A DNA stretch of 64,000 nucleotides from Symsagittifera roscoffensis (Eukaryota > Xenacoelomorpha > Acoela > Convolutidae). The translations under genes were made by a program, and so were the position numbers. This document shows positions 21,065 to 30,801 of this stretch, in pieces. The notes beneath the pieces were generated by a model. The model made no database searches. It was not told where the DNA came from and saw only the letters and a program-made list of their open reading frames with translations. The stretch's first letter is position 1. Every line of letters begins with the position of its first letter. The stretch is taken from the NCBI RefSeq assembly GCF_963678635.1, contig NC_087069.1:43290688-43354687 (forward strand), written 5' to 3'.

Positions 21065-24000
21065 TCATTTTTCTATTTTTTCTTTGTTTTGTGTATTGAT
21101 TTTGGTGGCGATTGGTTTTGTGTTTTGATTTTCGGTGGGGTTATCATTTTGTTCTGTGTTTTTCAGATGTGGTTCATTTTGAATGATTTTTAATCCTGTG
21201 AAAGAATATAATTGAGTTAATTCGCGGAGTGCGTATTCTTTTGGGTAATAAGGTAATAGGTTGTTTCGATGTTGAACGATTTCTTTTTTGTTTGAGTCGG
21301 TAATTTTATATGTGACATCAGTGGGTTTTGCAATTATTTGGTATGGTCCTTTTCGAAGGGGTTGTAATTTTTTAGAAATTCCTTTTTGAGTATTAAAATT
21401 AGGTATTAAAACAAATGTTCCAATTTTTAATTCGGAGGCTGGTGTAAAACGTGAATTGATTTGTTCATTAATGTTTTGTCTTTGTAATAACTTTTTTGTT
21501 ATTTTTTGATAAATTTCATTGTGTTTTTTATCTCTATTTAGAATCCATTCGGTGTGTGTACCGGAGGCTAGTTTAAGAATTTGTGGGTGATGAAAATGAT
21601 CTTCATCGTGTGTATGTAAAGGTAGGTTATAACAAATTGAGTCTTTATTTGGTTGACAATAACCTTGTGCGTTTTTATGAGAATTTGCTGTAAACATTAT
21701 TGGTTTGCGTGGCTTTTGGTTAAAAACCATTTCGTATGGTGACATTCCTAAAGTTGTCGTAATTTGTGAATTATATGCTAAGGGAAATAATTTTACATCT
21801 GCTGACCATTCGGTATATTTTGTATCATTTCCGTTGATGATACATCTAAGATATTCTTGTAATGAACGGTTCATACCTTCGACTAAGCCGTTTGTCCAAG
21901 GTGCATGAGATGTACGTGGTTTGTGTTTAATGTTATATAAATGACATAGTGTGATAATTTCATTATTTATGAATTCTGTACCGTTGTCTGTAACTAAAAT
22001 TTCTGGTAGTCCGAATTTTGCTATCCAGTGTTCATAGAGTGTTGTGTAAGCGTAATAAGCGTTACAATGTGGTACTGGGTTAAGTGCTACATAATGTGTA
22101 AATGCGTCAACAATTACCATAATGTAGGAGTTTCCTTCGGATGAGGGTGAAATTGGTCCTTTGGTATCAAATGAGATACGATGGTTGAAGTACAAGCTTT
22201 GTCCTTTAAAATCTTGTTTTTGCGCTATTTGTTTTTGATTTGGGTAAGGTTTATTTAGTTGACATACTATACAATCATTGCATAGTACTTTTATCCAAAT
22301 TGGTGCATTTGGGAAGTAAAAATTTTGTATAAAGTTTGAATATGTTTTTTCTGATCCAGAGTGTCCTTTAATATTTTGTGTATGTGAAATATTAAAAGCT
22401 ATAAGAATCATACTTAAAGGGAGACATGGAACTGTAGATTCATTCAGGTTATACTCTAAAAGGTCTGCATTTTCGTTAATTGTTGTGTTGTTAAATTTGC
22501 GAAAGTATCGGAGGAGTGTTTTGTTTCCTAGAATGGTTGAATCTGCTTTGATAGGTTTAGTTTTATATTTGTGCCATGATTTCAGTTGTCGAATTACTGG
22601 GTCAAGGTTTTGATATTGTTTCAGTGTTGAAATTGTAATCGTTTCTGTTGGAGGGAGAAAAATGTTTTCAATTTCGAATTTAGATAAGGGTATTGTATCA
22701 AGTGGGTCGTGAAGGTCAAAAACTTGATTTATTGTGTATTTTGAATCATTTGTTTGTGGTCCTGATAAATTTATTTTATCAGCTAAATCTTCTTTTTCAA
22801 TTAGTGGAAAATGGTCTTTCTTAGGCAGGTGTTGTTTTGTTCGTTTTTGTTGGGTGTTATTTTTTATCCATTGAGAATATGGGATTGGTTTGAAAGTTGA
22901 TGTTCCAAGTAAATCAACTTCATAATGATTATTTTGACAATCTAAATAAAGTGGGAAATGTTGTAAACTATTTATTTGTGATTGTTCAATATCAGTTTTT
23001 ACTGCATATTTGCATTCCAATCGGGGTGATGTTTCGTTTTCTGCAAGGTAGAAGTTTATGTTTTTGGGTATTTCAACTGTTGTTTTTCGTGTAAGTAATT
23101 CAGGTGGTGTATTTCGACTTAAGGTGTCTGGTAATGCAAGATTTTTTCCTGCGGTCCAAACTATATGTAAGTTTGGAAATTTCATTAGAATTAGTTGAAA
23201 TCTGTAAACTCGGTGGTTTGGGTTAGATTTTTGTGTAAAGAGAAAGATGATTGGTTTATGGTCTGTGAATAGAACTGTTGGATGTTTTGATCCAAGTATC
23301 AGAAATTCATATTCTGTCAGTGTATATATTATGGCTGTACATTCTCTCATTAGAGTTGAGAGTCGTAGCTCTGCTTGAGTGAATAATCGAGAATTTGCTG
23401 ATATGAGGTTCATTTTATTTGTACCATTATGTGATTGTAATAGTGCTGCACCGATGCCAAAGTTCGAAGCATCGCACATTGCATAAAATGGTTGATTTGA
23501 ATCTGGAATTGTGTTTGAAATTTGTTCAGTTAAAAGTTTCTTTACTTCTTCAAATCGTGTTTGATGTTCTGTGTTCCATTCAAAATTATTTTGTTGTCTA
23601 AGGATGTTATAAAATGGTCGTAGATATAATTGCATTTTATAAACATATTTACTTAAAAAGTTTAACATTCCAAGAAATTCTTGGATTTTCTTTTTATTTG
23701 TTGGTGGTTGAAGTTTTTGAATAGCGTCAATGCGTGATTTCAATGGAGTGATTGTTTTTCTTTCTATATTATGTCCTAAGAATTTAACTCTTGTCAAAAA
23801 GAAGTGTGATTTATCGGGGGCGGCCTTCAGATTTTCGTTCTGAAGTATTTGGTGATATTTTTCTAAAACATTGAACATCTCGTCTTTTGTTTGTGATTGC
23901 ATAAAAACATCGTCTAAATAGGTGATTGCGTTTTTCTTGAGTATTAGTGGTCTAAAAATTTTGCTCATAAAAGCTGAAAATGCTGCTGGTCCTATGGATA

Positions 24001-24166
24001 TTCCATAGAATAAGCGGTTGAATTCATATTGTTGGTTTCCGATAACAAATTGTGTTAAACGTCGTGATTGTTCATCTAGTGGCATTTGATTGTATGCACT
24101 ATTCATATCGGCGGTTGTAAAGTATTTGCCGTTTATTTTTGTTAAAATAACTTGTATTGGTTCAAT
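21065..24166 (-). CDS. pol: Gypsy pol, 3' part: RT, RNase H, integrase
   Basis: This continues the gag-pol frame directly after an in-frame TGA (24167-24169); the first Met is at 24106. Counting from that Met: RT active-site YLDD near residue 63, followed by the thumb; RNase H with the AMCDASNFG strand near 210 and a FTDHKP motif; an integrase zinc finger (H-X-H then CIVC) near 600-630; the catalytic core with Asp in FDTKGP (about 646), Asp in TDNGTEF (about 703) and Glu in VEGMNR (about 744); and a C-terminal GPY-type module (KGPYQII). Order and motifs are those of Ty3/gypsy. The tail after the GPY module is Asn/Lys-rich. Apart from the upstream TGA the frame is intact. Confidence 0.93.
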   Translation of the reverse strand: MEPIQVILTKINGKYFTTADMNSAYNQMPLDEQSRRLTQFVIGNQQYEFNRLFYGISIGPAAFSAFMSKIFRPLILKKNAITYLDDVFMQSQTKDEMFNVLEKYHQILQNENLKAAPDKSHFFLTRVKFLGHNIERKTITPLKSRIDAIQKLQPPTNKKKIQEFLGMLNFLSKYVYKMQLYLRPFYNILRQQNNFEWNTEHQTRFEEVKKLLTEQISNTIPDSNQPFYAMCDASNFGIGAALLQSHNGTNKMNLISANSRLFTQAELRLSTLMRECTAIIYTLTEYEFLILGSKHPTVLFTDHKPIIFLFTQKSNPNHRVYRFQLILMKFPNLHIVWTAGKNLALPDTLSRNTPPELLTRKTTVEIPKNINFYLAENETSPRLECKYAVKTDIEQSQINSLQHFPLYLDCQNNHYEVDLLGTSTFKPIPYSQWIKNNTQQKRTKQHLPKKDHFPLIEKEDLADKINLSGPQTNDSKYTINQVFDLHDPLDTIPLSKFEIENIFLPPTETITISTLKQYQNLDPVIRQLKSWHKYKTKPIKADSTILGNKTLLRYFRKFNNTTINENADLLEYNLNESTVPCLPLSMILIAFNISHTQNIKGHSGSEKTYSNFIQNFYFPNAPIWIKVLCNDCIVCQLNKPYPNQKQIAQKQDFKGQSLYFNHRISFDTKGPISPSSEGNSYIMVIVDAFTHYVALNPVPHCNAYYAYTTLYEHWIAKFGLPEILVTDNGTEFINNEIITLCHLYNIKHKPRTSHAPWTNGLVEGMNRSLQEYLRCIINGNDTKYTEWSADVKLFPLAYNSQITTTLGMSPYEMVFNQKPRKPIMFTANSHKNAQGYCQPNKDSICYNLPLHTHDEDHFHHPQILKLASGTHTEWILNRDKKHNEIYQKITKKLLQRQNINEQINSRFTPASELKIGTFVLIPNFNTQKGISKKLQPLRKGPYQIIAKPTDVTYKITDSNKKEIVQHRNNLLPYYPKEYALRELTQLYSFTGLKIIQNEPHLKNTEQNDNPTENQNTKPIATKINTQNKEKIEK

Positions 24167-27100
24167 TCAACTACATTTTGATTCATCTATAAGTGAATTG
24201 AGGTATCTAGCATCGAGAACGATTTTTAATGATTCTCCTTTAGCTAGAATGATAACGGGGTTGATGAATGTGTTCCCTTTTGGTTGTTCTTCTTTATTAA
24301 CTGGTGATATAATGTTGTATTGTTCTAAAATATCGAGTAATCTGTTCACTTTATCATGTAAGTGAATTGGTACTTTACTTGCTCTCTGTTTTTTGAAAAC
24401 TGCGTCTGGTTTTAACGGGAGATGTAGTGATGAACTGATTTTTCCAACATCGAATTTTGATGTTGCATAGACTGATGAATATTTTATTAGCTGTTTGGCT
24501 AATTTTTCGAATTCGTCTTGTGTTATTTGTGAATGTTGGAAATTAAACATTGTTAAAAATTTTTGTTGGTCCTCTGTGTAGTTACTTATGTTGAATGTAG
24601 GTTTGAAATATGGAGTTTTTGTGAAATAATCCGTATTTCTGTTTTCGTTACTTATTATATTATTTATAGATAATTCTTCATTAAGAATTTTAGATTGGCA
24701 AATATCTAGTAATTGGAGTATATTATTTACGCGATAGGCTTTTTCGTGTATTGGTGATATTGTAGCGTTGGTTTCACAATATCCTAAAAGTCCTAAAGGT
24801 AATGTTACTTGGTAAGGTGTGTTGTTATAGACATGTAAGGAAATGATATCGGAATTCGAATTTTTCAAATATTTTATGGATGAGATTGTGATTTTGAAAA
24901 ATTTGTGAATAGGTTTGAATTCAAATTCTGACATATAAAATTTTTGTTTGTTTTGTTCTTTATCATATTGGTGAACTTGTTTGATTGAAAAATTATAGAT
25001 ATTTCCTGATAGTGGTTTTAGGTGTTTTCTTTGTTGGTTAAATATCGGGTAGAATTTTGAAAAGAATGGTGGTTGTTTATTTAATCTTTGAAAAAATGTT
25101 AAGGATGTTTCTTTTGTTTTTGTATATTTATCTTTGATTAATATTTTACTATTTAGGATGTTAATTATTGGTATATACTTCGAAATAAATGGTATTCCAA
25201 TGATATTATATTTAATGTCAGTGATATGGAATATTTGTTTAAATGGCTTATTTATAATTTTGCTTTGTTCCATTGTTCTGGTGGGGAGGAGAAATAATTG
25301 GATTTTTCCGTAGTTTATCAATGTTGATCCTTGTGCTGTTGCTAACTTACTGGAGGTTTCAAGAGGTGTTAGCTTCGGGTGTAAAGTTTTTATTTCATTC
25401 CATGTGGGGATGTTTATTATGTTTGATTCTGCTCCTGAATCAATTAAAAAATCTATTTCAAGGTCTGGTGGTTGAAATTCTTTATTTCTTGGGCTTTCTA
25501 AGAGAAATGGTATTGTCCAAATTTTTTCTTTGGGTTGTTCTTTTTGTATATTTTGATAAATGTGGTTTGTATTCAAGCATTTTGTTTTGGTATTTTTATT
25601 GGTTTGATTTGTAGTGTTAATCTCATTTGTTTCTTGCGTCGTTAGTGTGGAATTTATGGGTGTAGTGTAATAATTTTGAAGAAATTCTGATTGATTTTCA
25701 TATATGTGTGATGAAAAGGGTTGTTCATATATGACAGATTCATAGTCATTTTCGACTTTTATCATATTGATAGAAAGAGTGTTTTCAGTATCACTTTCTG
25801 AATCTGATGATGTACAGTTTATTTGATTGAGTTGTAACGTATCAGTTACTGTGTCATCAATACCTGGAGGGTCTGATGTTGTTTCTGGGTTAGATTGTAC
25901 TTGATTGATTTGTCTTTGATGTTTAGGTGTACTACTTCTGTGGCGATTATTAGAATTATTATAGTTATTATTATTCCGGTGTGGTGATTGGGAATAATTT
26001 CTATAACGATTATTATAACTTGAGTGTCGATTTTGTGAATTATTTCGCGATCTATTTTGATAATTGTTGTTTGGTCTGTTATAGTTCGATCTATTATATG
26101 AGTTATTCCTTGATTGATTGTTCGGGTAATTCTGGTTTCGGTTGTTTGAATAACTTCTATTTCGATTATAGGAGTAGTTTCTATTCCTATTGTATGATGA
26201 ATTTCGTGGTTGGTTGTTTGGATAGTAGTTATTTCTTGATTGGGAATTAGATCTAGAAACAAATCGTTGTGTATTTGAATTTGATCTGGAGTAGTTATTT
26301 CGACTATTTGGTCTATTGTAGTGATTTTGTGATGAATTATTCGTGTTTCTTCGTTCTGGTGATCTTCCTCTATAACTTGAGTTATATGGTGATTGATTTC
26401 TTGTATAATTTGTATTGTTCGGGAGTGGTTTTCCTGAACTGTTGTTGCTGTAGACTGTTTTGTTCGGTAGATTTTGATCTTTTTTCATGTATTGATAGAA
26501 TGATTTATTTGGTTCTTTATATTTTTGAGGTTTATTTTGATTGTCTTGCTGTTTTTGTCTACATTCGGAAATACTATGTCCGTATCGTCGGCAATAATTA
26601 CACCATTTTTTGAAAGATGGTTTGCCTTTAAAGTTTGGGTTCTTTTCGTAAATATTGAGTATTTCAGTGATTTTTTCAACGAGGTCTGTCTCTGATTCCT
26701 GTATATTATTAATATTAGTGGGAGTCGTTTCAATTCTGTTAACGTATTGTAATTTCAGATTTTCCGTTTCTTCTAGTTTCATCGTGATTTCTGCTTGTTC
26801 TAATTTGTCTACTAGTTTTCGAAAATCTAAATCGGGTTCTCGAATTGAAGAAGGATGGGATGCTCTCTTTTTTATTGCTATTTTCCTTAATTGTGGTGTT
26901 AAGGTCATCATTAAGATTTCTGTCATCTTTGTGTTTTTATAGTCATGTGTATTTAATGAATATGCTTTTCGAACTAGTGTTTCGATTCGTACTGCTATTT
27001 GCTTGATGGTTTCGTTTGGTAATCTGCGAATTTCATTACATAAAACTCTTTGTTGTTGTTTGTTTCTTTCGGAGTCAAACATTTTTGAAAATTCCTGTGT

Positions 27101-29125
27101 AAACCTTTTCCAGTTTGATTTTATTTCTAGAGGTAGTACTGAAAACCATTTTTGGGCTGCGCCATCTAAGGTTGTTTGTATTAACGCTGTGCGTCGATGT
27201 ATCCAATTTTGATGTAGTGGCGTATTAATTGGTTCAGGTCCAATATTTAAAATCAGGTTTGCTGTTACTGCATTTAAATAATCTTCTACAGAGTATTCAG
27301 GGTCTGTTCCTGTGAAAACCATTAAAGGTTTGTTTGATGTTATTGATGATCCACCCATAAGGTATGGATTCATTGTCATTTGTAATGATTCTGCTGCATT
27401 TGGCATTTGAGAAAAATTCGAAAGTTGGTTTCTTGTTATTTCATGTTGTTGGAGATAATATGGGAGTGGTATTTCATTTTGCATTTGTGATGCTTGATAC
27501 GAGTGTGCAGTCATTGGATTTTGTTGTTGAATTGGTTGAAAAGATTGTGTATTAATTAAATTTTGTTGTTGAATTGGTTGTTGATGTTGTGCATCTATTG
27601 ATTGTGGAGAAAAATTTCTATGATTTGTACGTGTTCTCTGTATTCCTTGTCTACGATATTCTTGAGTATTTGGTGCAAATATATCTGGTTGTAAGAAATC
27701 ATCATCTGAGGATAAATAATCCATTTGATAAGATGTCTGTTTTTTATTTTTGTTTTGTTGAAAAAATGGGTAATTTTCACTGTGATCCTGTGGAGGATTT
27801 GTTTGGAAATTTATTGAATTAGGTTGGGTCATTGGGTTATCCCAATTTCGAGATCTTGTATATTGGTTAAAATTTCTTTGTGGTTGGTTATATGTTTTTG
27901 ATGGATGTGTATAATTATAATTATGGTCTGCAAAGTTGTTTCTAGTGAATGTTTTGCGTGTTTTTGATGGTATTGTCATGGGTCTGTATGTTTGGTAATC
28001 CATCTGTGAATATTTAGGGGCAACCGAAGGTTTAACGGTTGATTGTAAGGTTACCTGTGTTTGTGAAGGATTTGTATTTCTTGGTGTTGTTAAATTTGGG
28101 CGTATTGGTGAAATACTTTGTTGTGTAGTTGTTGTGTGTACAATTTCTTCATTTATGAAGTGTGATGGTGTCTGGATATCTTGTTGAGTAAGATTCCTAG
28201 TTCCATTGAGGTTTTCATTGTGTATAACTGTAGAGTTTAAACTATTATTTTGTGTATCGGGCAAAAATGTATTATAGTTTAATGGTGTTGCATCAATGGT
28301 TAATGGTATTACTTTTACATAATCTCTTATGTAAGATATCGTACTTATTGCTTGACTTGAGATTGATTGTGGGAAGCTTATAAATGCGGGATGAGACCAT
28401 TCGGGGTCCCAAACATAATCTGATTGTTCTGTGATAGCGGTATCATCGTTCGAGTTTTGGGGTCTAAAATTTTTTCTTGCTTGTGCAATTAAATCAATAT
28501 TGTGTGTGAAATAATCTATTATGAACCATGCCAAAATTTTTTGTAGATCGTGTTTTGTATGTTGTGAAACGTCGTCTTTCGTGAAATTTTCTTTAATGAT
28601 GTTTAAATAACTAGAGAGTAGTGTGATTTCATGTCGTACTCTTAAATGTTTAGATGTTTCTGTCGGTGAGACATTTGTTATTGGGATTTCGTTTTCTAAT
28701 ATCGAAATATAACTATATATTATTGCGAAAACTTCATTGGTGAATATGGAGTTTGCTCTTTGTGAGTTATGATATTGGATGCTTTTTATATATTCTGAAA
28801 AAACTTTTGAAAATTCTAAATCAAGATCGTCTGTTTGAATTGTATATTTTCTATTATTATGGTTTGGTGAGGTGAATTCTATGGAGTAGATTCCATACTG
28901 TTGTGTTATGTTGCATATATCTTTTAAGTAGTGGTCTATGATTTGTCTTTTGATTTTTACATCTGGGAACTCTGTTTTACATGGACTGATTCCGGGTTCA
29001 AATAAATTTAATAGTAAATTTTTGCAAAATATATGCTGTCCTCTATCAGTGGTTGCATCTACTATAAAAGGAAAGATTTCATCATCATCTGGACTTTCTT
29101 CACCTGGGGTGTGCGTTGAGCTCAT
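24167..29125 (-). CDS. gag-pol: Gypsy gag, protease and RT N-terminus (ends at TGA in RT)
   Basis: 1652 codons. Residues 1 to about 590 are an unusually long N-terminal region, Gln/Asn/Thr-rich after about 300. A typical Ty3 gag capsid domain lies at about 600-780 (WFSVLPLEIK-type region), then a CX2CX4HX4C zinc knuckle near 845 (CNYCRRYGHSISEC), a very Arg/Ser/Asn/Tyr-rich segment at about 880-1065, the aspartic protease with DSGAE near 1228, and the first RT strands from about 1560. The frame stops with TGA (24167-24169) inside RT, just after LDARYLNSLIDES, at a place where related RTs read on without a stop. The same frame continues beyond. The ATG lies inside the end of the 155-codon ORF (26-nt overlap). 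Confidence 0.92.
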   Translation of the reverse strand: MSSTHTPGEESPDDDEIFPFIVDATTDRGQHIFCKNLLLNLFEPGISPCKTEFPDVKIKRQIIDHYLKDICNITQQYGIYSIEFTSPNHNNRKYTIQTDDLDLEFSKVFSEYIKSIQYHNSQRANSIFTNEVFAIIYSYISILENEIPITNVSPTETSKHLRVRHEITLLSSYLNIIKENFTKDDVSQHTKHDLQKILAWFIIDYFTHNIDLIAQARKNFRPQNSNDDTAITEQSDYVWDPEWSHPAFISFPQSISSQAISTISYIRDYVKVIPLTIDATPLNYNTFLPDTQNNSLNSTVIHNENLNGTRNLTQQDIQTPSHFINEEIVHTTTTQQSISPIRPNLTTPRNTNPSQTQVTLQSTVKPSVAPKYSQMDYQTYRPMTIPSKTRKTFTRNNFADHNYNYTHPSKTYNQPQRNFNQYTRSRNWDNPMTQPNSINFQTNPPQDHSENYPFFQQNKNKKQTSYQMDYLSSDDDFLQPDIFAPNTQEYRRQGIQRTRTNHRNFSPQSIDAQHQQPIQQQNLINTQSFQPIQQQNPMTAHSYQASQMQNEIPLPYYLQQHEITRNQLSNFSQMPNAAESLQMTMNPYLMGGSSITSNKPLMVFTGTDPEYSVEDYLNAVTANLILNIGPEPINTPLHQNWIHRRTALIQTTLDGAAQKWFSVLPLEIKSNWKRFTQEFSKMFDSERNKQQQRVLCNEIRRLPNETIKQIAVRIETLVRKAYSLNTHDYKNTKMTEILMMTLTPQLRKIAIKKRASHPSSIREPDLDFRKLVDKLEQAEITMKLEETENLKLQYVNRIETTPTNINNIQESETDLVEKITEILNIYEKNPNFKGKPSFKKWCNYCRRYGHSISECRQKQQDNQNKPQKYKEPNKSFYQYMKKDQNLPNKTVYSNNSSGKPLPNNTNYTRNQSPYNSSYRGRSPERRNTNNSSQNHYNRPNSRNNYSRSNSNTQRFVSRSNSQSRNNYYPNNQPRNSSYNRNRNYSYNRNRSYSNNRNQNYPNNQSRNNSYNRSNYNRPNNNYQNRSRNNSQNRHSSYNNRYRNYSQSPHRNNNNYNNSNNRHRSSTPKHQRQINQVQSNPETTSDPPGIDDTVTDTLQLNQINCTSSDSESDTENTLSINMIKVENDYESVIYEQPFSSHIYENQSEFLQNYYTTPINSTLTTQETNEINTTNQTNKNTKTKCLNTNHIYQNIQKEQPKEKIWTIPFLLESPRNKEFQPPDLEIDFLIDSGAESNIINIPTWNEIKTLHPKLTPLETSSKLATAQGSTLINYGKIQLFLLPTRTMEQSKIINKPFKQIFHITDIKYNIIGIPFISKYIPIINILNSKILIKDKYTKTKETSLTFFQRLNKQPPFFSKFYPIFNQQRKHLKPLSGNIYNFSIKQVHQYDKEQNKQKFYMSEFEFKPIHKFFKITISSIKYLKNSNSDIISLHVYNNTPYQVTLPLGLLGYCETNATISPIHEKAYRVNNILQLLDICQSKILNEELSINNIISNENRNTDYFTKTPYFKPTFNISNYTEDQQKFLTMFNFQHSQITQDEFEKLAKQLIKYSSVYATSKFDVGKISSSLHLPLKPDAVFKKQRASKVPIHLHDKVNRLLDILEQYNIISPVNKEEQPKGNTFINPVIILAKGESLKIVLDARYLNSLIDESKCS

Positions 29126-29567
29126 TTTTTCGTTTGATGACTGTTAATATGTACTTATTAATGTGTCGAATTGGTTGATTCCAATTGTATAAATGTACTG
29201 GTTTGTGTTTATACTGCTTTTTTATTCTTCTTTTTCCTCTTTTTGATGAATTTGAAGTTGTTTCTGAGTCAGAAAAATATAATTGATCGTGAAGTGGGCA
29301 ATTTTTATCTATTGATTCTTTTAGTTTGTAAAGTTCGTCTAAACTGTTAGTTTCTGATTCTGAAAATGCGTTTCGATTTTTTGAAAATCTTTTTCGTGTT
29401 ATTTGTCTTTGTTTCGTTATTATTTTTCTTTTTAGTGTTTGTCGTTTTGTTCGAATGTATCCAACTGTTTGTGTATGAGGTGTGATTACAAGGTCGTATT
29501 TTTTGTTATCTATTTCACAATTGTGTAAAACGATTGTTTGTTTATTTCCTAGGTTTTTAAATGACAT
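29100..29567 (-). CDS. Basic 155-aa accessory protein, gypsy element
   Basis: An ORF immediately upstream of gag that overlaps the gag start by 26 nt. It is Lys/Arg-rich, with an N-terminal segment containing TPHTQTVGYIRTKRQT, a basic stretch, then an acidic/Ser region (SESETNSLDELYKLKES) and a basic C-terminus. The second copy (59556-60020) has the same start, nearly the same length (154 codons) and high identity, with a 20-nt overlap into gag. No domain was recognised; nucleic-acid binding is plausible from charge alone. Confidence 0.75.
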   Translation of the reverse strand: MSFKNLGNKQTIVLHNCEIDNKKYDLVITPHTQTVGYIRTKRQTLKRKIITKQRQITRKRFSKNRNAFSESETNSLDELYKLKESIDKNCPLHDQLYFSDSETTSNSSKRGKRRIKKQYKHKPVHLYNWNQPIRHINKYILTVIKRKNELNAHPR

Positions 29568-30084
29568 AAGGTTTAGGATGACGGATGCAAAAGGTTGTTA
29601 AATGATTTCTATTTTCTTAAACTGTTAGTTCTTACGATTTTTTGGTTAGCTTAACCTGGGTCTGTTTGTTCAGGGTTGGAGAGAAAAGTATATCGATTCC
29701 GAAGAATGATTTTTTACTTTCTCGTGGCTAGTATAAGTTAAGGTGTTAACTTACTTAATCTTACTTAGGGGTAGTGATTGTGTTCAAGGGTTGGAGAATA
29801 GTAAATCGATCCACAAGGTTCAGGTATAATTAGAACGCGAGTAGTTCGTTAGATACTATTTTAAACTTACTAAGTCTAAGATTTATCCTGGGTCTGGTAA
29901 GAGGGGGGGTCAAGTGAAGGATGAATAACCGAAGTTCTTCACTGTTTATCCTAATTTGAATGATTAGTTTTGTTTAAAAATTTCTATTAGTCTTAGGTCT
30001 TTAGAAAGGGTTGGGTAGTGAATCGACGTTTGAGGTCGTTAGACACTAATTAAGTGGGTGGGGGAGAACAAAGTTGTTCTGTTT

Positions 30085-30109
30085 GATCCAAGGATAAGCC
30101 TTGATGATC
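30085..30109 (-). repeat. 25-bp leader repeat, copy a
   Basis: Exactly repeated at 30145-30169, 60 bp away. Each copy contains CAAGG-CTTAT-CCTTG, a 5-bp stem with a 5-base loop. The older element copy keeps the pair (58959-58983 and 59019-59043) with the same 60-bp spacing, while the DNA between has changed. Confidence 0.8.
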
Positions 30110-30144
30110 AAATTTGAAATTTAATTAAGTAGAAAATGATTTAA

Positions 30145-30169
30145 GATCCAAGGATAAGCCTTGATGATC
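30145..30169 (-). repeat. 25-bp leader repeat, copy b
   Basis: Exact partner of 30085-30109, with the same CAAGG/CCTTG hairpin core. Confidence 0.8.
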
Positions 30170-30500
30170 TGGTTTTAAAATTAAGTGAATTTAAGTTTTA
30201 ATAAAATTTTAAATGTGTGTAAAGGAAAGATTTAGTGTTTTGATGATGTTAGTGGGTTTATGATTGCTGTTATGTTTTAGATGATGGAGCTGGAACAACA
30301 GGATGATTTATGATTACTAACCATTTATTGTCATGCTACTAATTTTTATTTTTTATTTTTCAATAAATATTTTTCAAACATGTTTTGTATATTACTGCAG
30401 AATTTTAGGAAAACGATCTTAGATCTTTTTATCAATCGTTATTGTATATTAATAATTTTGTTTAGCGCCTGAAATGATTTTGAAGATTAACTTCAAGGTT

Positions 30501-30734
30501 TTATGTTTGCAAATGAAAATCTAAATTCATTGCCAGTAGTATTCTAAATATAAAAGTTTGTTCTGGTTTTTGCCTAACTATCATATAGCTATATGGCAAG
30601 TTTCTACTTTGTCGTATGTCGTCTCTGGTTTGAGGTCTTCTTCCAATTCCGGGTAGTTCTGTTATGGTTCGGAATATTGGCTCTGATCTATTGAGTCGTA
30701 GAGACATTTCGATTAAATTACTGTCGTATAACAT
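30501..30734 (-). CDS. 77-aa 5' ORF of the gypsy element
   Basis: The first ORF after the primer site, starting 68 bp downstream of it. It is basic and compact, with an ELPGIGRRP motif (helix-hairpin-helix-like in appearance only) and a hydrophobic C-terminal strand (FIFRILLAMNLDFHL). The second copy (58399-58632) has the same length with only about ten differences, mostly conservative, although the surrounding DNA has diverged more. That pattern suggests protein-level constraint. Function unknown. Confidence 0.7.
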   Translation of the reverse strand: MLYDSNLIEMSLRLNRSEPIFRTITELPGIGRRPQTRDDIRQSRNLPYSYMIVRQKPEQTFIFRILLAMNLDFHLQT

Positions 30735-30801
30735 TTTGTAAATGTTTTTGTCTAATTTCTAATCTATTTTGGTTAATTCTAAGCTATTAAGGTCTTGTTC
30801 G

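Larger units (their letters stand above)
29568..30500 (-). other. Leader of the gypsy element
   Basis: About 0.9 kb without a long frame, but clearly conserved in the second copy (58,633-59,555), including two 25-bp repeats and several tccaaccc / atcgat / tact words that recur about three times. It lies between the 77-codon and the 155-codon ORFs. Packaging, dimerisation, internal translation entry or RNA export are possible roles; none is shown by sequence. Confidence 0.6.
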
